The notes: generated by a model from the sequence alone, not told the origin. A stretch of 64,000 nucleotides of DNA from an uncultured Ilyobacter sp. (GCF_963668515.1 NZ_OY764866.1:1-64000); one strand, 5' to 3'. Shown: positions 7,997 to 15,988, counted from the stretch's first letter. A program made the numbers and translations.

Positions 7997-8479
7997 ATGA
8001 AAAAAATTGCAAGTTTCACAGTAAACCATATTGATCTCTTAAGAGGAGTCTATGTTTCTAGAAAAGATGTCGTTGGAAATGAACATATACTTACAACTTT
8101 TGATATAAGAATGAAAAGACCTAATCTAGAGCCTGTTATCAACAACGGAGAACTCCATACAATAGAACACTTAGGTGCCACATTCCTCAGAAATCATAAG
8201 ATCTGGGATGAAAGAACTGTTTATTTCGGACCTATGGGCTGCAGAACCGGTGTATACCTTATTTTTAAGGGAGATCTTACCCCTGTAGACGTACTTCCTA
8301 TTATTACTGAGATGTTCCAGTTTATAGCTGATTTTGAGGGCGATATTCCCGGAGCCACTGCCAGGGATTGCGGAAATTACCTGGATATGAATCTTCCCAT
8401 GGCAAAATTTGAAGCAAAAAAGTTTTTAGAAGAAGTTTTGCTTGATGTGAAAGATGAAAATATGGTTTACCCTAAATAG
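7997..8479 (+). CDS. luxS: S-ribosylhomocysteine lyase LuxS
   Basis: LuxS cleaves S-ribosylhomocysteine to homocysteine and DPD, the precursor of autoinducer-2, in the activated methyl cycle. The 160-residue protein has normal family length, the metal ligands His54 and His58 in HTIEHLGA, catalytic Glu57, Cys82 in GPMGCRTGVY and ligand Cys125 in ARDCGNY. The ATG follows AAGGAGG. It stands alone between tRNA-Leu and an IS remnant, without pfs or metabolic partners. All key residues are present, so it should be active. Confidence 0.97.
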   Translation: MKKIASFTVNHIDLLRGVYVSRKDVVGNEHILTTFDIRMKRPNLEPVINNGELHTIEHLGATFLRNHKIWDERTVYFGPMGCRTGVYLIFKGDLTPVDVLPIITEMFQFIADFEGDIPGATARDCGNYLDMNLPMAKFEAKKFLEEVLLDVKDENMVYPK

Positions 8480-8505
8480 CTCTAATTGTGCAAAAAATTA
8501 AAAAT

Positions 8506-8561
8506 AAGCAATTCATAAGGTAATATTACGGTAATGACATAAAACACCTTAGGAGTTGCTT
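8506..8561 (+). terminator. stem-loop downstream of luxS
   Basis: Sixteen-base arms (8506-8521 and 8546-8561) pair at 14 of 16 positions around a 24-nt loop. There is no T-run after it, so it may be an mRNA 3' stem or a repeat rather than a classic terminator. Confidence 0.35.
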
Positions 8562-8615
8562 ACCATAAGCAATATATTATCCCTCAATCACGATCTTTCC
8601 AACTTTTTTTCTAAA

Positions 8616-9386
8616 TTAAACTGTAAATAGTCTAAACCCCAAACAGATCACCTCAACTGTTTTGTAGAATGAATAATAAAAAGACTCGATAACTGCGTTA
8701 TCATAGAAATTTCCTCTTCTACTCATAGAAACAGTGATTCCTAATTTTACCATAGCTCTAGGTAAGAGTTGCTTGTATACTGACTTCCTTGATCACTATG
8801 TAAAATTATTCCTTTTTCAGGTGCTTGTTTTAAATAAGCTTTTTCAAGGGTATCAGTAACTAACTCAAAATTCATAGTATCTCTAAACTCATAAGCAACT
8901 ATTTTTTTATTCCACAAGTCAAGGATGCTACTTAGATACATCCAGCCTTGCTTAGTATAAATATAGGTAATATCTGTAACCCATATCTGGTTTTTTCTAT
9001 CCGTTTTAAATTCTTGATTCACTATGTTATCTTTAGCTTTATCTGATGGCTTAGACCCTTTGGTACTTTAAACTTTTTAATTCCTTTTGCGTCTAAATTA
9101 TTCTCTTTCATTAACCTTGTAATTCTCTTAATACTAATTTCAATGCCATATTCATCGTGAAGCTCATCTTTCATTCTAGGAGCTCCCTAAGTCTTTTTGT
9201 GCCTGTTTTCTCTAACCTTTTTTATTAACTTAACTACTTTTTTATCATTTTCTACATAGCTGCTTGGCTTCGCGCTTTGCTTTTTGTAGTATCCACTCTT
9301 TGAAACAATTAAAGCTTTACAAATTTTGGAAATAGAGTGTACTTCTTTAATATTTTTGATAAACTTAAGTATTTTTACAGGTTTTA
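8616..9386 (-). pseudogene. IS3-family orfB transposase, disrupted
   Basis: This is the DDE integrase of an IS3-type element in pieces. The upstream part reads FIKNIKEVHSISKICKAL, then a stop at HKKT*GAP, then MKDELHDEYGIEI and a frameshift. The best-preserved part (9022-8747) carries the first Asp in WVTDITYI and the second in ILHSDQGSQYTS. After another frameshift near 8758 come MSRRGNFYDNAVIESF with the catalytic Glu. The C-terminal ending is lost. It cannot make an active transposase. Confidence 0.8.
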
Positions 9387-9656
9387 CTTTATTCCTTTTG
9401 AGAATATGGCAGCAGCCTTTTTCAAGATTTCGACCTCTTCTTCTTTCTCTTGGAGAAGTTTCTTTAATCTAATAATTTCAAGATCTTGATCAGTCAAATT
9501 TTCTTTATTTTTTAGCTCTCCAAAATACTTTTTCTCCCATCCTACAACAGTACTGGGAGCAATTCCATATTCTCTTTGGATCTCAGTCTTCGTTTTAATT
9601 TTGTTATGAACCACTTCAGCGATATTCTTTTTAAAACTATTATCATATTTTACCAT
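9384..9656 (-). CDS. IS3-family orfA (transposase helix-turn-helix subunit)
   Basis: The 90-residue protein MVKYDNSFKKNIAEVV has a helix-turn-helix (TKTEIQREYGIAPSTVVGWEK, residues about 21-41 in the family position) and a C-terminal leucine-zipper-like coiled coil (LKKLLQEKEEEVEILKKA). It matches IS3 OrfA, which recognises the element ends and fuses to OrfB by frameshifting. The start at 9656 has GGAAGGTG; the frame extends upstream without support. Intact itself, but its orfB partner is broken. Confidence 0.85.
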   Translation of the reverse strand: MVKYDNSFKKNIAEVVHNKIKTKTEIQREYGIAPSTVVGWEKKYFGELKNKENLTDQDLEIIRLKKLLQEKEEEVEILKKAAAIFSKGIK

Positions 9657-9717
9657 TATTAACACCTTCCTTAAAAATATATTATATAATTCCGAAGGAA
9701 AAGTGTCCACTTAACAC

Positions 9718-10150
9718 CAGATTCTATTACTGCATTATCATAACAGTTCCCACGCCTGCTCATCGCGTAAGTTAGCCCCAGCTTATTAACTAGTCCAGCA
9801 TATTCATTACTTGTATATTGTGATCCCTGATCACTGTGTATTGTCAAGCCCGGCTAAGGACTTTCTTTCAAGTACGCTTTTCTCAGAATATCTGATACTA
9901 GCTTAGTAGTCATGCTATCCTGGATTTCATAGACAACTATTTTTTGGGACCATAAATCTAGGATGCAGCCCAGATCGTGCCATCCTTCTCGCGTCCAGAT
10001 ATGGGTGATATCAGTCACCCATATTTTATTCTTTGATTCCGATTTAAAGTATTGTTTCAAAATATTTTCTTTGAATTTACCCTAATATTATTGACTTTCA
10101 TTAGCTTTGTTATCCTTTTGGATAGCCTATCCAACTGTTTATGGATAATT
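9718..10150 (-). pseudogene. second, older IS3-family orfB remnant
   Basis: The minus strand carries RITKLMKVNNIRVNSKK, a frameshift, then WVTDITHIWTREGW, a stop after LKESP, then LTIHSDQGSQYTSNEY and MSRRGNCYDNAVIES. The reading breaks abruptly at 9718-9719 where the other IS begins. It is related to, but distinct from, the neighbouring copy. Several stops and frameshifts show it is inactive and older. Confidence 0.75.
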
Positions 10151-10299
10151 CAGGCCTATTTTTTTTGATTGAAGGATTTTTTCACTTTATTTTGTATAGT
10201 TTTGTAACAGAAGCTGTTCTATCAGTTTAAAGCGTTAAAAGAGACAGGGAAGAGATTTCCAAAGAAATTTATAGAGGGAAATTAAAAAATATTCTTATA

Positions 10300-10481
10300 A
10301 TGTCATTTTTATTTTTATTATCACTGACGGGCTGTTTCGGTTTAGGTGCTGCTGCAAGTGCAGGAGGATATGAACATCATCCGAACAAGGAAATGGATAG
10401 GGGATGAAAAAATATTATGAAGATGGTAAAATCACCAAAGAGGAATATGATATCAGGATAGAGAAGATAAACAGGGACTAA
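10300..10481 (+). pseudogene. small lipoprotein with SHOCT-like tail, frameshifted
   Basis: The first ORF (10300-10407) encodes a hydrophobic start with lipobox LTGC (Cys12) and a short Gly/Ala tail. It overlaps by ATGA a second 25-codon frame (10404-10481) reading KKYYEDGKITKEEYDIRIEK, a pattern of SHOCT-type C-terminal tails (G-x-IT-x-EEY-x-x-K). Together they look like one small lipoprotein split by a one-base frameshift. The first ATG lacks a clear ribosome site; the frame continues upstream without a start. They could also be two tiny genes. Confidence 0.4.
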
Positions 10482-10556
10482 TTTTTAAAATAAAGGTAAA
10501 TATATCAAAAAAGAAGTCTAAATGTTTAATATTAAATTTTAAAGACGGGTGGTAGC

Positions 10557-10702
10557 ATGTTAGAAATGATTGTGATAATCTTCTAATAATATTATGGCTT
10601 TTAGGTGTAGTTAGTTCGTATACTATGGGTGGTTTTATACATACTCTTCTAATAATTGCGATAATTGTAGTTTTGATAAGGATAATAAGTGGAAGAAGGT
10701 AG
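10557..10702 (+). pseudogene. lmo0937-like small membrane protein, frameshifted
   Basis: ATG at 10557 opens MLEMIVIIF then stops at 10584. Shifting one base gives LLIILWLLGVVSSYTMGGF followed by IHTLLIIAIIVVLIRIISG to the stop at 10702. The joined sequence is the roughly 50-residue, two-helix lmo0937 family (LWLLG, G-x-x-x-GGF-x-H). A one-base loss near 10580 explains the break. Function of the family is not known. GGGTGG before the ATG could be its ribosome site. Confidence 0.55.
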
Positions 10703-11010
10703 TGTAAATAATTTTGTGTTTTTTAATCTCTCTTGATTACTAATTGATGTTTCGCGCAACTAGAATTACTGAGAATACTCGGTTCTTCAAATTAACTAAC
10801 TCTAAACTAAGAGTTGATTCCTCTGAAATATAAGTTTTAAGCTAATTTCCATCATAAATTTAGTTGAAATATGAATATTTATTTTTATGTTCCTTGTTTT
10901 TCTTAACCTTTAAGACCGAGAAACATCAGTTAGTAATTGTGTAGATAAAGAAAGTAAAGTCACTATCTCAACTTTAGTCAAAATTTTATAATAATCAAGG
11001 AGGACTCTTT
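10703..11010. other. gene-free stretch before the repeat lipoprotein
   Basis: AT-rich with no ORF or RNA that I recognise. A -10-like TATAAT at 10988-10993 sits 17 bp ahead of the following ATG, too close for a normal untranslated leader. The short inverted pair CTCTAAACTAAGAG near 10801-10814 is the only structure seen. Confidence 0.4.
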
Positions 11011-11769
11011 ATGAAAAAAAAATTATTATTATTATTAGTTGCCCTTTCATTGGTAGCGTGTGGCGATAAGAAATCTAAAGAAGAAACTACAACAGAAACT
11101 GCGCCTGTAGTTCTAGAAGAAGCTGTCAAAGAAGAGGCCTCAGAGATGAAAGAAAATGTTACAGAAAAGGCCTCAGAGATGAAAGAAAATGTTACAGAAG
11201 AGGCTTCAGAGATGAAAGAAAATGTTACAGAAAAGGCCTCAGAGATGAAAGAAAATGTTACAGAAGAGGCCTCAGAGATGAAAGAAAATGTTACAGAAAA
11301 GGCCTCAGAGATGAAAGAAAATGTTACAGAAGAGGCTTCAGAGATGAAAGAAAATGTTACAGAAAAGGCCTCAGAGATGAAAGAAAATGTTACAGAAGAG
11401 GCTTCAGAGATGAAAGAAAATGTTACAGAAAAGGCCTCAGAGATGAAAGAAAATGTTACAGAAGAGGCTTCAGAGATGAAAGAAAATGTTACAGAAGAGG
11501 CCTCAGAGATGAAAGAAAATGTTACAGAAGAGGCCTCAGAGATGAAAGAAAATGTTACAGAAGAGGCTTCAGAGATGGATATGAAGGAAATTGTTGAAGC
11601 TGATGCAATGGGAGAATCTTCAACAACTTATATTGTTAAAGAAGGAGATAGTTTATCTAGGATAGGATTAAGATATAATGTGCCTTGGACAAAGTTAGTT
11701 GAAGAAAATGGCATTGAAAATCCAGATCATATTTATATTGGTCAAAAGATTAAGATCCCTCAAAACTAA
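11011..11769 (+). CDS. lipoprotein with 11-residue LEA-like repeats and LysM domain
   Basis: The 252-residue protein has a lipoprotein signal (lipobox LVAC, Cys17), a short acidic linker, then thirteen tandem copies of ASEMKENVTE followed by K or E (residues 43-185) plus a partial fourteenth, and a C-terminal LysM domain (about 205-250: TYIVKEGDSLSRIG to YIGQKIKIP). The period of 11 with charged and small residues resembles LEA group 3 motifs and right-handed coiled coils. LysM binds peptidoglycan, so it may tether outer membrane and wall through a long helical spacer. The ATG follows AAGGAGG. The role is inferred. Confidence 0.8.
   Translation: MKKKLLLLLVALSLVACGDKKSKEETTTETAPVVLEEAVKEEASEMKENVTEKASEMKENVTEEASEMKENVTEKASEMKENVTEEASEMKENVTEKASEMKENVTEEASEMKENVTEKASEMKENVTEEASEMKENVTEKASEMKENVTEEASEMKENVTEEASEMKENVTEEASEMKENVTEEASEMDMKEIVEADAMGESSTTYIVKEGDSLSRIGLRYNVPWTKLVEENGIENPDHIYIGQKIKIPQN
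11137..11577 (+). repeat. 33-bp tandem repeat array within lipoprotein gene
   Basis: Thirteen near-identical 33-bp units plus a partial one. Units begin with GCC or GCT and are preceded by AAG or GAG in strict alternation through the first eleven starts, then GAG only. The alternation means a 66-bp higher-order unit has been amplified. Copy number should be unstable by slippage. Confidence 0.95.
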
Positions 11770-11867
11770 ATTGTTGGTTACAAGAAGTAGGAAGAATATC
11801 TATGTTGGAGTTATGGTATTACGGGGTCTTTCCCAAATTACGTGTAAATTATATTCCTAGCTATTTA

Positions 11868-11901
11868 TGGGGTCCCAACTGGGGCCCCAACTGGGGCCCC
11901 A
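11868..11901. repeat. 12-bp GC-rich tandem repeat
   Basis: Two full units (TGGGGTCCCAAC, TGGGGCCCCAAC) and a partial third. Each unit is palindromic at its core (GGGGCCCC), giving several possible hairpins. It may end transcription of the lipoprotein gene although no T-run follows. Its base composition differs sharply from the AT-rich surroundings. Confidence 0.6.
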
Positions 11902-12094
11902 TTTAAATTAAATATTTATCCATCTTTTCAGGATAAACGGTTTGACTCCCTAATTATTGGACTTATTTCCTTATTTTGCGCGTTTTTACGCTGCTACTCT
12001 GATTTTAAGAATCATACCTTTTCTAAAAAAATTTCCCCCTATCTAAAGAGAGTAAATCTCCTAAACCCTTCAAATAAAAATTTATAATTTCTTA

Positions 12095-12175
12095 AAGAAT
12101 AAAAAAATAGAGGATTAACCTCTCTTAAAATAACCGCTTTAAATGTTGTGCTTTTCAACTGGTGCGCAGAGGGGG
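12095..12175 (-). repeat. duplicated tRNA-Leu 3' end plus its terminator (att-like)
   Basis: The 29 bp at 12147-12175 are identical to 14473-14501: the last 16 bp of tRNA-Leu including CCA and 13 bp of downstream flank. Similarity continues less perfectly through the terminator hairpin (12108-12127 here, 14429-14449 there). This is what integration at a tRNA 3' end leaves. The rest of the tRNA is absent. Confidence 0.7.
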
Positions 12176-12312
12176 GAGTGTGTAAGAACCCACCCACACA
12201 AAAATATTAAAGTTTTCTTAATATGATTATATAACTTCTTGATTAAAATTTCAATAAAAGCATAGTAATCATAAATATATAAAACAGTACATGTATGTTT
12301 TTAACATCTTTA

Positions 12313-12341
12313 TTGACACGTATAAAGACACGTGGTAAAAT
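12313..12341 (+). promoter_or_regulatory. hicAB promoter with direct repeat
   Basis: A perfect -35 TTGACA (12313-12318) is 17 bp from TAAAAT (12336-12341). GACACGT occurs twice (12315-12321 and 12327-12333) between and over the elements, a likely site for autorepression by HicB. Initiation near 12348 excludes the GTG at 12332 as the hicA start. Confidence 0.7.
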
Positions 12342-12361
12342 TAGATTGTGGAGGTGATTCT

Positions 12362-12541
12362 TTGACGTCAAAGGAGATCATCAAGCGTTTAAAGAGTGAA
12401 GGGTGGGAACTTGTTTCACAAGCAGGCTCTCATACCAAATGGAAACATCCTAATGGGGGGATAGTAATTGTCCCTCATCCTAGGAAGGATATTTCAAAAG
12501 GAACCCTGAAATCAATCTTTAGACAGGCTGGTTGGGAGTAA
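12362..12541 (+). CDS. hicA: HicA-type mRNA interferase toxin
   Basis: The 59-residue protein starts at TTG 12362, because GGAGGTG lies just ahead and the promoter starts transcripts downstream of the in-frame GTG at 12332. It has the HicA double-stranded RNA-binding-like fold: TSKEIIKRLKSEGWELV, then the catalytic His in GSHTKWKHP and IVIVPHPRKDISKGTLKSI. HicA cleaves mRNA when free of HicB. It is followed 43 bp later by its antitoxin, in the usual toxin-first order. The pair sits inside the tRNA-flanked segment. Confidence 0.92.
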   Translation: MTSKEIIKRLKSEGWELVSQAGSHTKWKHPNGGIVIVPHPRKDISKGTLKSIFRQAGWE

Positions 12542-12584
12542 TCCTGACTGCCTCCACTTAGCATTATCAAGGAGGTTGGAACTT

Positions 12585-12974
12585 ATGAAAAATAATTATA
12601 TTTTCCCGGCTATTTTTAATAAAGAAGAGGATGGATACAATGTTTCTTTCCCAGATCTTTCAGGAGCTTTTACATGCGGTGAAGATTTTGAGGAAGCTCT
12701 CTATATGGCAAAGGAATGCTTGGAAATCTACTTAGAAGATATGAAAGATATTCCAAAGGTCGGAGATTTGGAGAATATAAAATTGGGAAAAAATGATACT
12801 ATAGTTATGGTGGAAGCTGATCTTATAGCTTTTAGAAAAAAGTATAATAATCAAAGTGTAAAAAAGACACTTACAATTCCAAAATGGTTAAATGATTTAG
12901 GGATTGAGAAACATGTTAACTTTTCAGCACTTTTAAAATCAGCATTATTGAAAGAACTAGAAGTAAATTCTTAA
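12585..12974 (+). CDS. hicB: HicB-type antitoxin
   Basis: The 129-residue antitoxin has the partially degraded RNase H fold of HicB (YIFPAIFNKEEDGYNVSFPDLSGAFTCG, then EEALYMAKECLEIYL) and a C-terminal ribbon-helix-helix-like DNA-binding tail (KKTLTIPKWLNDLGIEKHVNF). It should neutralise HicA and repress the pair's promoter. ATG 12585 is preferred over the in-frame TTG at 12576 because AAGGAGG needs that spacing. A terminator follows. Confidence 0.92.
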   Translation: MKNNYIFPAIFNKEEDGYNVSFPDLSGAFTCGEDFEEALYMAKECLEIYLEDMKDIPKVGDLENIKLGKNDTIVMVEADLIAFRKKYNNQSVKKTLTIPKWLNDLGIEKHVNFSALLKSALLKELEVNS

Positions 12975-13095
12975 ATTTTAATAGAGTATCTTTAGAAAGG
13001 GGAAAATTTTTTGACTCTTTTTTTAATAATAATTTTCGTAATGTAATGAAACATCCTTTGTGTATTCTCCAAAACTTAATTACTGAATAAGCCAG

Positions 13096-13133
13096 CAGGC
13101 TCTCTAGAATAAATATTCTGAGAGTCTGTTTTT
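13096..13133 (+). terminator. terminator after hicAB
   Basis: CAGGCTCTC (13096-13104) pairs with GAGAGTCTG (13120-13128), with inner AGAAT/ATTCT pairing, followed by five T. The remaining 160 bp before the next gene hold nothing I recognise. Confidence 0.75.
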
Positions 13134-13299
13134 ATATTTAATTGCCAATTAACCAAATATCGATTGAATCTTCTATCTCATTTTTTATCCAGGTAAATCA
13201 CAACAAGATATAAATGTTTCAATAGAGACATGTAATGAAATTATCCAAAAGGATTTTTATAAAATTTGTATAAATTAATGTAAAGGAGGCGAAGATTAT

Positions 13300-14295
13300 A
13301 TGAAAAGAATAACATTACTTTTTATAATTTTATTTTCAACCATTTATACAATGCCTATAAAAGGTGACAGGGTCGATATAAGAAATCCAATTGACGGAAA
13401 TTTGATTTCAGTTTCAGAAAGGCTCACTGTAAATGCAAGGGTAGAAAAATCTATAATATCTGCTTCAAAATTTCTGGATGTAAATAAAAGTGCAAAAAAT
13501 ATTGTAGCTGCTGCGAGTGAAATAAATGTAGTAGGAGATATTGATAACATCCTAGTATCTGCCTCAAGAAAGCTAACGGTTAATGGGGATATAGGAGGAT
13601 CAATCGTTGTCGCTTGCGAAACATTATTACTTAATGGGAATACAGGAGATGTGGTTGTAGCTGCAAGGGAGGTTGACGTAAACGGTGAATTAGAGAACCT
13701 TTTTGTTGCTGCTGATAAAATTTATATAAGTGGTACAGTCAAGGGAAATGTTTATTCTACAACAAATAGAGTTGAACTAATAGGAAAGGGTAAAGTTTTG
13801 GGCGAAATATACCACCAAAAAGAAGCTCCTAAAATGGACAGAAGAGAAATTGTTAAAAAAGGTTATGGATTTATTCAAATAGTTTCCCTTGTGCACTCAT
13901 TTTTAGGAATTTTTGTTATAACTTTCCTACTAAAGAAATTAGCACCTGATATGGAAGACAAATTGTCGAAGAATCTTTTCAATAAAGGCTTAATAGCTTT
14001 TTTTATTGGACTTTTTTTCTTGGTTACACTTCCAATCTTTGTGATAATAACTATGCCTATTTTCGGAGTATACAGCTTTGGAATAATGCTAGGCTACATA
14101 TTCATTGTTATTTTGTCAAAATCATTTTTGGTACTTGCTATATCAAAACGTTACAACTACTTTTTATCACTTGCACTAGTAGTAGGCCTAAGTTTTTTCT
14201 ATCCATTTAGCCTAAGTTTTTCAATAATAGGTTTTGGGATATTTCTAATATTTGTAAAAGATGTCTTATCCAAGAATCCTGAATTACAGATATAA
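13300..14295 (+). CDS. exported beta-helix (bactofilin-like) protein with C-terminal membrane helices
   Basis: The 331-residue protein starts with a signal peptide (MKRITLLFIILFSTIYT). Residues about 25-170 form regular short repeats with V-x-V-x-G-x-I/V-x-x-x-I-x-x-A spacing (for example SRKLTVNGDIGGSIVVA), typical of a right-handed beta-helix as in bactofilins. About four or five transmembrane helices follow (about 195-320). The fold prediction rests on periodicity. Function unknown; a membrane-anchored scaffold or surface sensor is possible. ATG follows AAAGGAGG. It lies in the presumed tRNA-bounded island, and no partner gene is adjacent. Confidence 0.6.
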   Translation: MKRITLLFIILFSTIYTMPIKGDRVDIRNPIDGNLISVSERLTVNARVEKSIISASKFLDVNKSAKNIVAAASEINVVGDIDNILVSASRKLTVNGDIGGSIVVACETLLLNGNTGDVVVAAREVDVNGELENLFVAADKIYISGTVKGNVYSTTNRVELIGKGKVLGEIYHQKEAPKMDRREIVKKGYGFIQIVSLVHSFLGIFVITFLLKKLAPDMEDKLSKNLFNKGLIAFFIGLFFLVTLPIFVIITMPIFGVYSFGIMLGYIFIVILSKSFLVLAISKRYNYFLSLALVVGLSFFYPFSLSFSIIGFGIFLIFVKDVLSKNPELQI

Positions 14296-14420
14296 GAGAG
14301 TTTCTTTGATTCGGTGTTTTTACTTTTAATTTTTTTGATATTGTAATATTATCAATATACTACTATTTAGTCAACAACCCTCTAAAAGTACATATACGAC
14401 CTATAAACACTTATATATAT

Positions 14421-14449
14421 ATATAAAAAAGAGAGGGAAATCCTCTCTT
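14421..14449 (-). terminator. terminator of tandem tRNA-Leu genes
   Basis: AAGAGAGG (14429-14436) pairs with CCTCTCTT (14442-14449). On the minus strand it ends in TTTTTT, about 37 bp beyond the tRNA 3' end. Confidence 0.85.
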
Positions 14450-14485
14450 AAATAAAGACCACTTTAAAGCGGTGTGCTTTTCAAC

Positions 14486-14571
14486 TGGTGCGCAGAGGGG
14501 GACTTGAACCCCCACCGGGAAACCCCGACAAGGCCCTCAACCTTGCGCGTCTACCATTCCGCCACCTGCGC
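14486..14571 (-). tRNA. tRNA-Leu (GAG), downstream copy
   Basis: Acceptor GCGCAGG, D-arm GGCGGAATGGTAGACGC, anticodon loop TTGAGGG (anticodon GAG, reading CUC/CUU), long variable arm and T-arm GGGGGTTCAAGTCCCCC, with encoded CCA. Its 3' end is the sequence duplicated at 12160-12175. Confidence 0.95.
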
Positions 14572-14578
14572 CTGTAAC

Positions 14579-14665
14579 TGGTGCGTGAAGGGGGACTTGA
14601 ACCCCCACCAGGAAACTCCCGACAAGGCCCTCAACCTTGCGCGTCTACCATTCCGCCACCCACGC
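14579..14665 (-). tRNA. tRNA-Leu (GAG), upstream copy
   Basis: Same anticodon loop TTGAGGG and nearly the same body as its neighbour 7 bp downstream, but with acceptor GCGTGGG and a variable arm one base longer. The two are a recent tandem duplication. CCA is encoded. Confidence 0.95.
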
Positions 14666-14737
14666 ATGCACCTTAGATCACAGGAAGTATGATATCATAT
14701 TTGATGGGCCTTGTAAAGCTGTTTTTTATGAAACAGC

Positions 14738-15988
14738 TTAATTCATCTTTCCTATATCTTTTCTGTAGTACATTTTGTCAAATTTGATTTTTTCAATAGA
14801 ATTATATGCATTTTTCTTGGCATCATCAAGATCTTTTCCAAGGGCTACTACATTTAAAACTCTTCCTCCGGCAGTGACGAATTTTTCATCTTCTTTTTTT
14901 ACTCCTGCCATAAAAACAAGATCCTTTACGGTTTCGCAACCAGTTATCTCATATCCCTTGTTGTAAGACTCAGGATATCCTCCAGAAGCTGCCACGACAC
15001 AGCATGCAGATTGGTCTTTCCATTTGATTTTATCCCCGTCAAGAGTTCCTTTGAGAGTATCGTTAAGTATGTCCAAAAAGTCACTGTCTAAAAGTGGAAG
15101 TACCACCTGAGTTTCAGGATCTCCCATTCTCATATTGTATTCAAGGAGATAAACCCCTCTGCTGTTTATCATCAGACCGAAGAATATAACACCACAGAAG
15201 TCTAGGCCTTCATTTTTTATACCATTTAGAGTAGGCTCCACAATATCTTTGATGTATTGGTCATATACCTCAGGAGTGACATAGGGATTTGGTGCAATTA
15301 CACCCATACCTCCTGTGTTAAGGCCGGTATCCCCTTCTCCAATCTTCTTATGGTCCTTTGCAGATATAAAAGAAACTATCTGCGTGGAGTCTGTTATAGA
15401 GAGTATAGAGGCTTCTACACCCTTTAAAAACTCCTCTATAACTACTTCGTTTCCAGCATCATTAAATTTTTTGTCTACCATGATGTCATTTACAGCCTCT
15501 ATACCCTCGTTGATATCGGCACAGATAAGGACTCCTTTACCAGCAGCTAGACCACTTGCCTTTATTACAACTGGGAAATTGATAGTCTCAAGGTAAGCCT
15601 TTGCCTTGTCAGCATCGGTGAATATCTCATAGGCTGCAGTTTTAACACCGTATTTTTTCATGAAATCCTTAGCGTAAGCCTTAGATCCCTCTAGAAGGGC
15701 CGCCTTACTGTCAGGTCCAAATATCTTCAGTCCCTTCTCTTTGAACTTGTCTACGATACCTGCAACTAAAAGTTCTTCACTTCCTACCATGGTAAGGTCT
15801 ATTTTCTCTTTTTCGGCAAAAGCCACTATATCCTCCATACCTTTTAGATCTATATTTTCAACTTTTTCCAAAAGCTCGATACCGGCATTTCCAGGTGCAC
15901 AATATATTTTCTCAACATTTTTATTTTCCTGTATTTTCCAGCATATAGCATGCTCTCTTCCACCGCTGCCTACAACCAATATTTTCAT
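14738..15988 (-). CDS. purD: phosphoribosylamine-glycine ligase PurD
   Basis: GAR synthetase joins phosphoribosylamine and glycine with ATP, step 2 of purine synthesis. The 416 residues begin with [15 protein letters not shown], the family start motif. The ATP-grasp core includes VIKASGLAAGKGVLI and the metal-binding end LLEYNMRMGDPETQ. Length is normal. Last gene of the purine cluster, 135 bp after purH, with GGGAG before its ATG. An adjacent tRNA-Leu pair follows on the same strand. Confidence 0.97.
   Translation of the reverse strand: MKILVVGSGGREHAICWKIQENKNVEKIYCAPGNAGIELLEKVENIDLKGMEDIVAFAEKEKIDLTMVGSEELLVAGIVDKFKEKGLKIFGPDSKAALLEGSKAYAKDFMKKYGVKTAAYEIFTDADKAKAYLETINFPVVIKASGLAAGKGVLICADINEGIEAVNDIMVDKKFNDAGNEVVIEEFLKGVEASILSITDSTQIVSFISAKDHKKIGEGDTGLNTGGMGVIAPNPYVTPEVYDQYIKDIVEPTLNGIKNEGLDFCGVIFFGLMINSRGVYLLEYNMRMGDPETQVVLPLLDSDFLDILNDTLKGTLDGDKIKWKDQSACCVVAASGGYPESYNKGYEITGCETVKDLVFMAGVKKEDEKFVTAGGRVLNVVALGKDLDDAKKNAYNSIEKIKFDKMYYRKDIGKMN

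Larger units (their letters stand above)
8616..9717 (-). mobile_element. decayed IS3-family insertion sequence
   Basis: orfA (9384-9656) is intact, while orfB is broken by a stop and at least two frameshifts. The 5' end shows TGTTAAGTGGACAC near 9717, like IS150-group left ends. The right inverted repeat was not recognised. Its left end abuts a second IS3 orfB remnant, suggesting insertion of one element into or beside another. Confidence 0.7.

Noticed and set aside
11137..11577. Regular 33-bp repeats that could suggest a CRISPR array
   Set aside because: Units are contiguous with no spacers, in frame, and encode the 11-residue repeat of a lipoprotein.
14474..14692. Open frame of 72 codons on the plus strand
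   Set aside because: It is the antisense of the two tRNA-Leu genes; its repetitive protein reflects the tRNA duplication.
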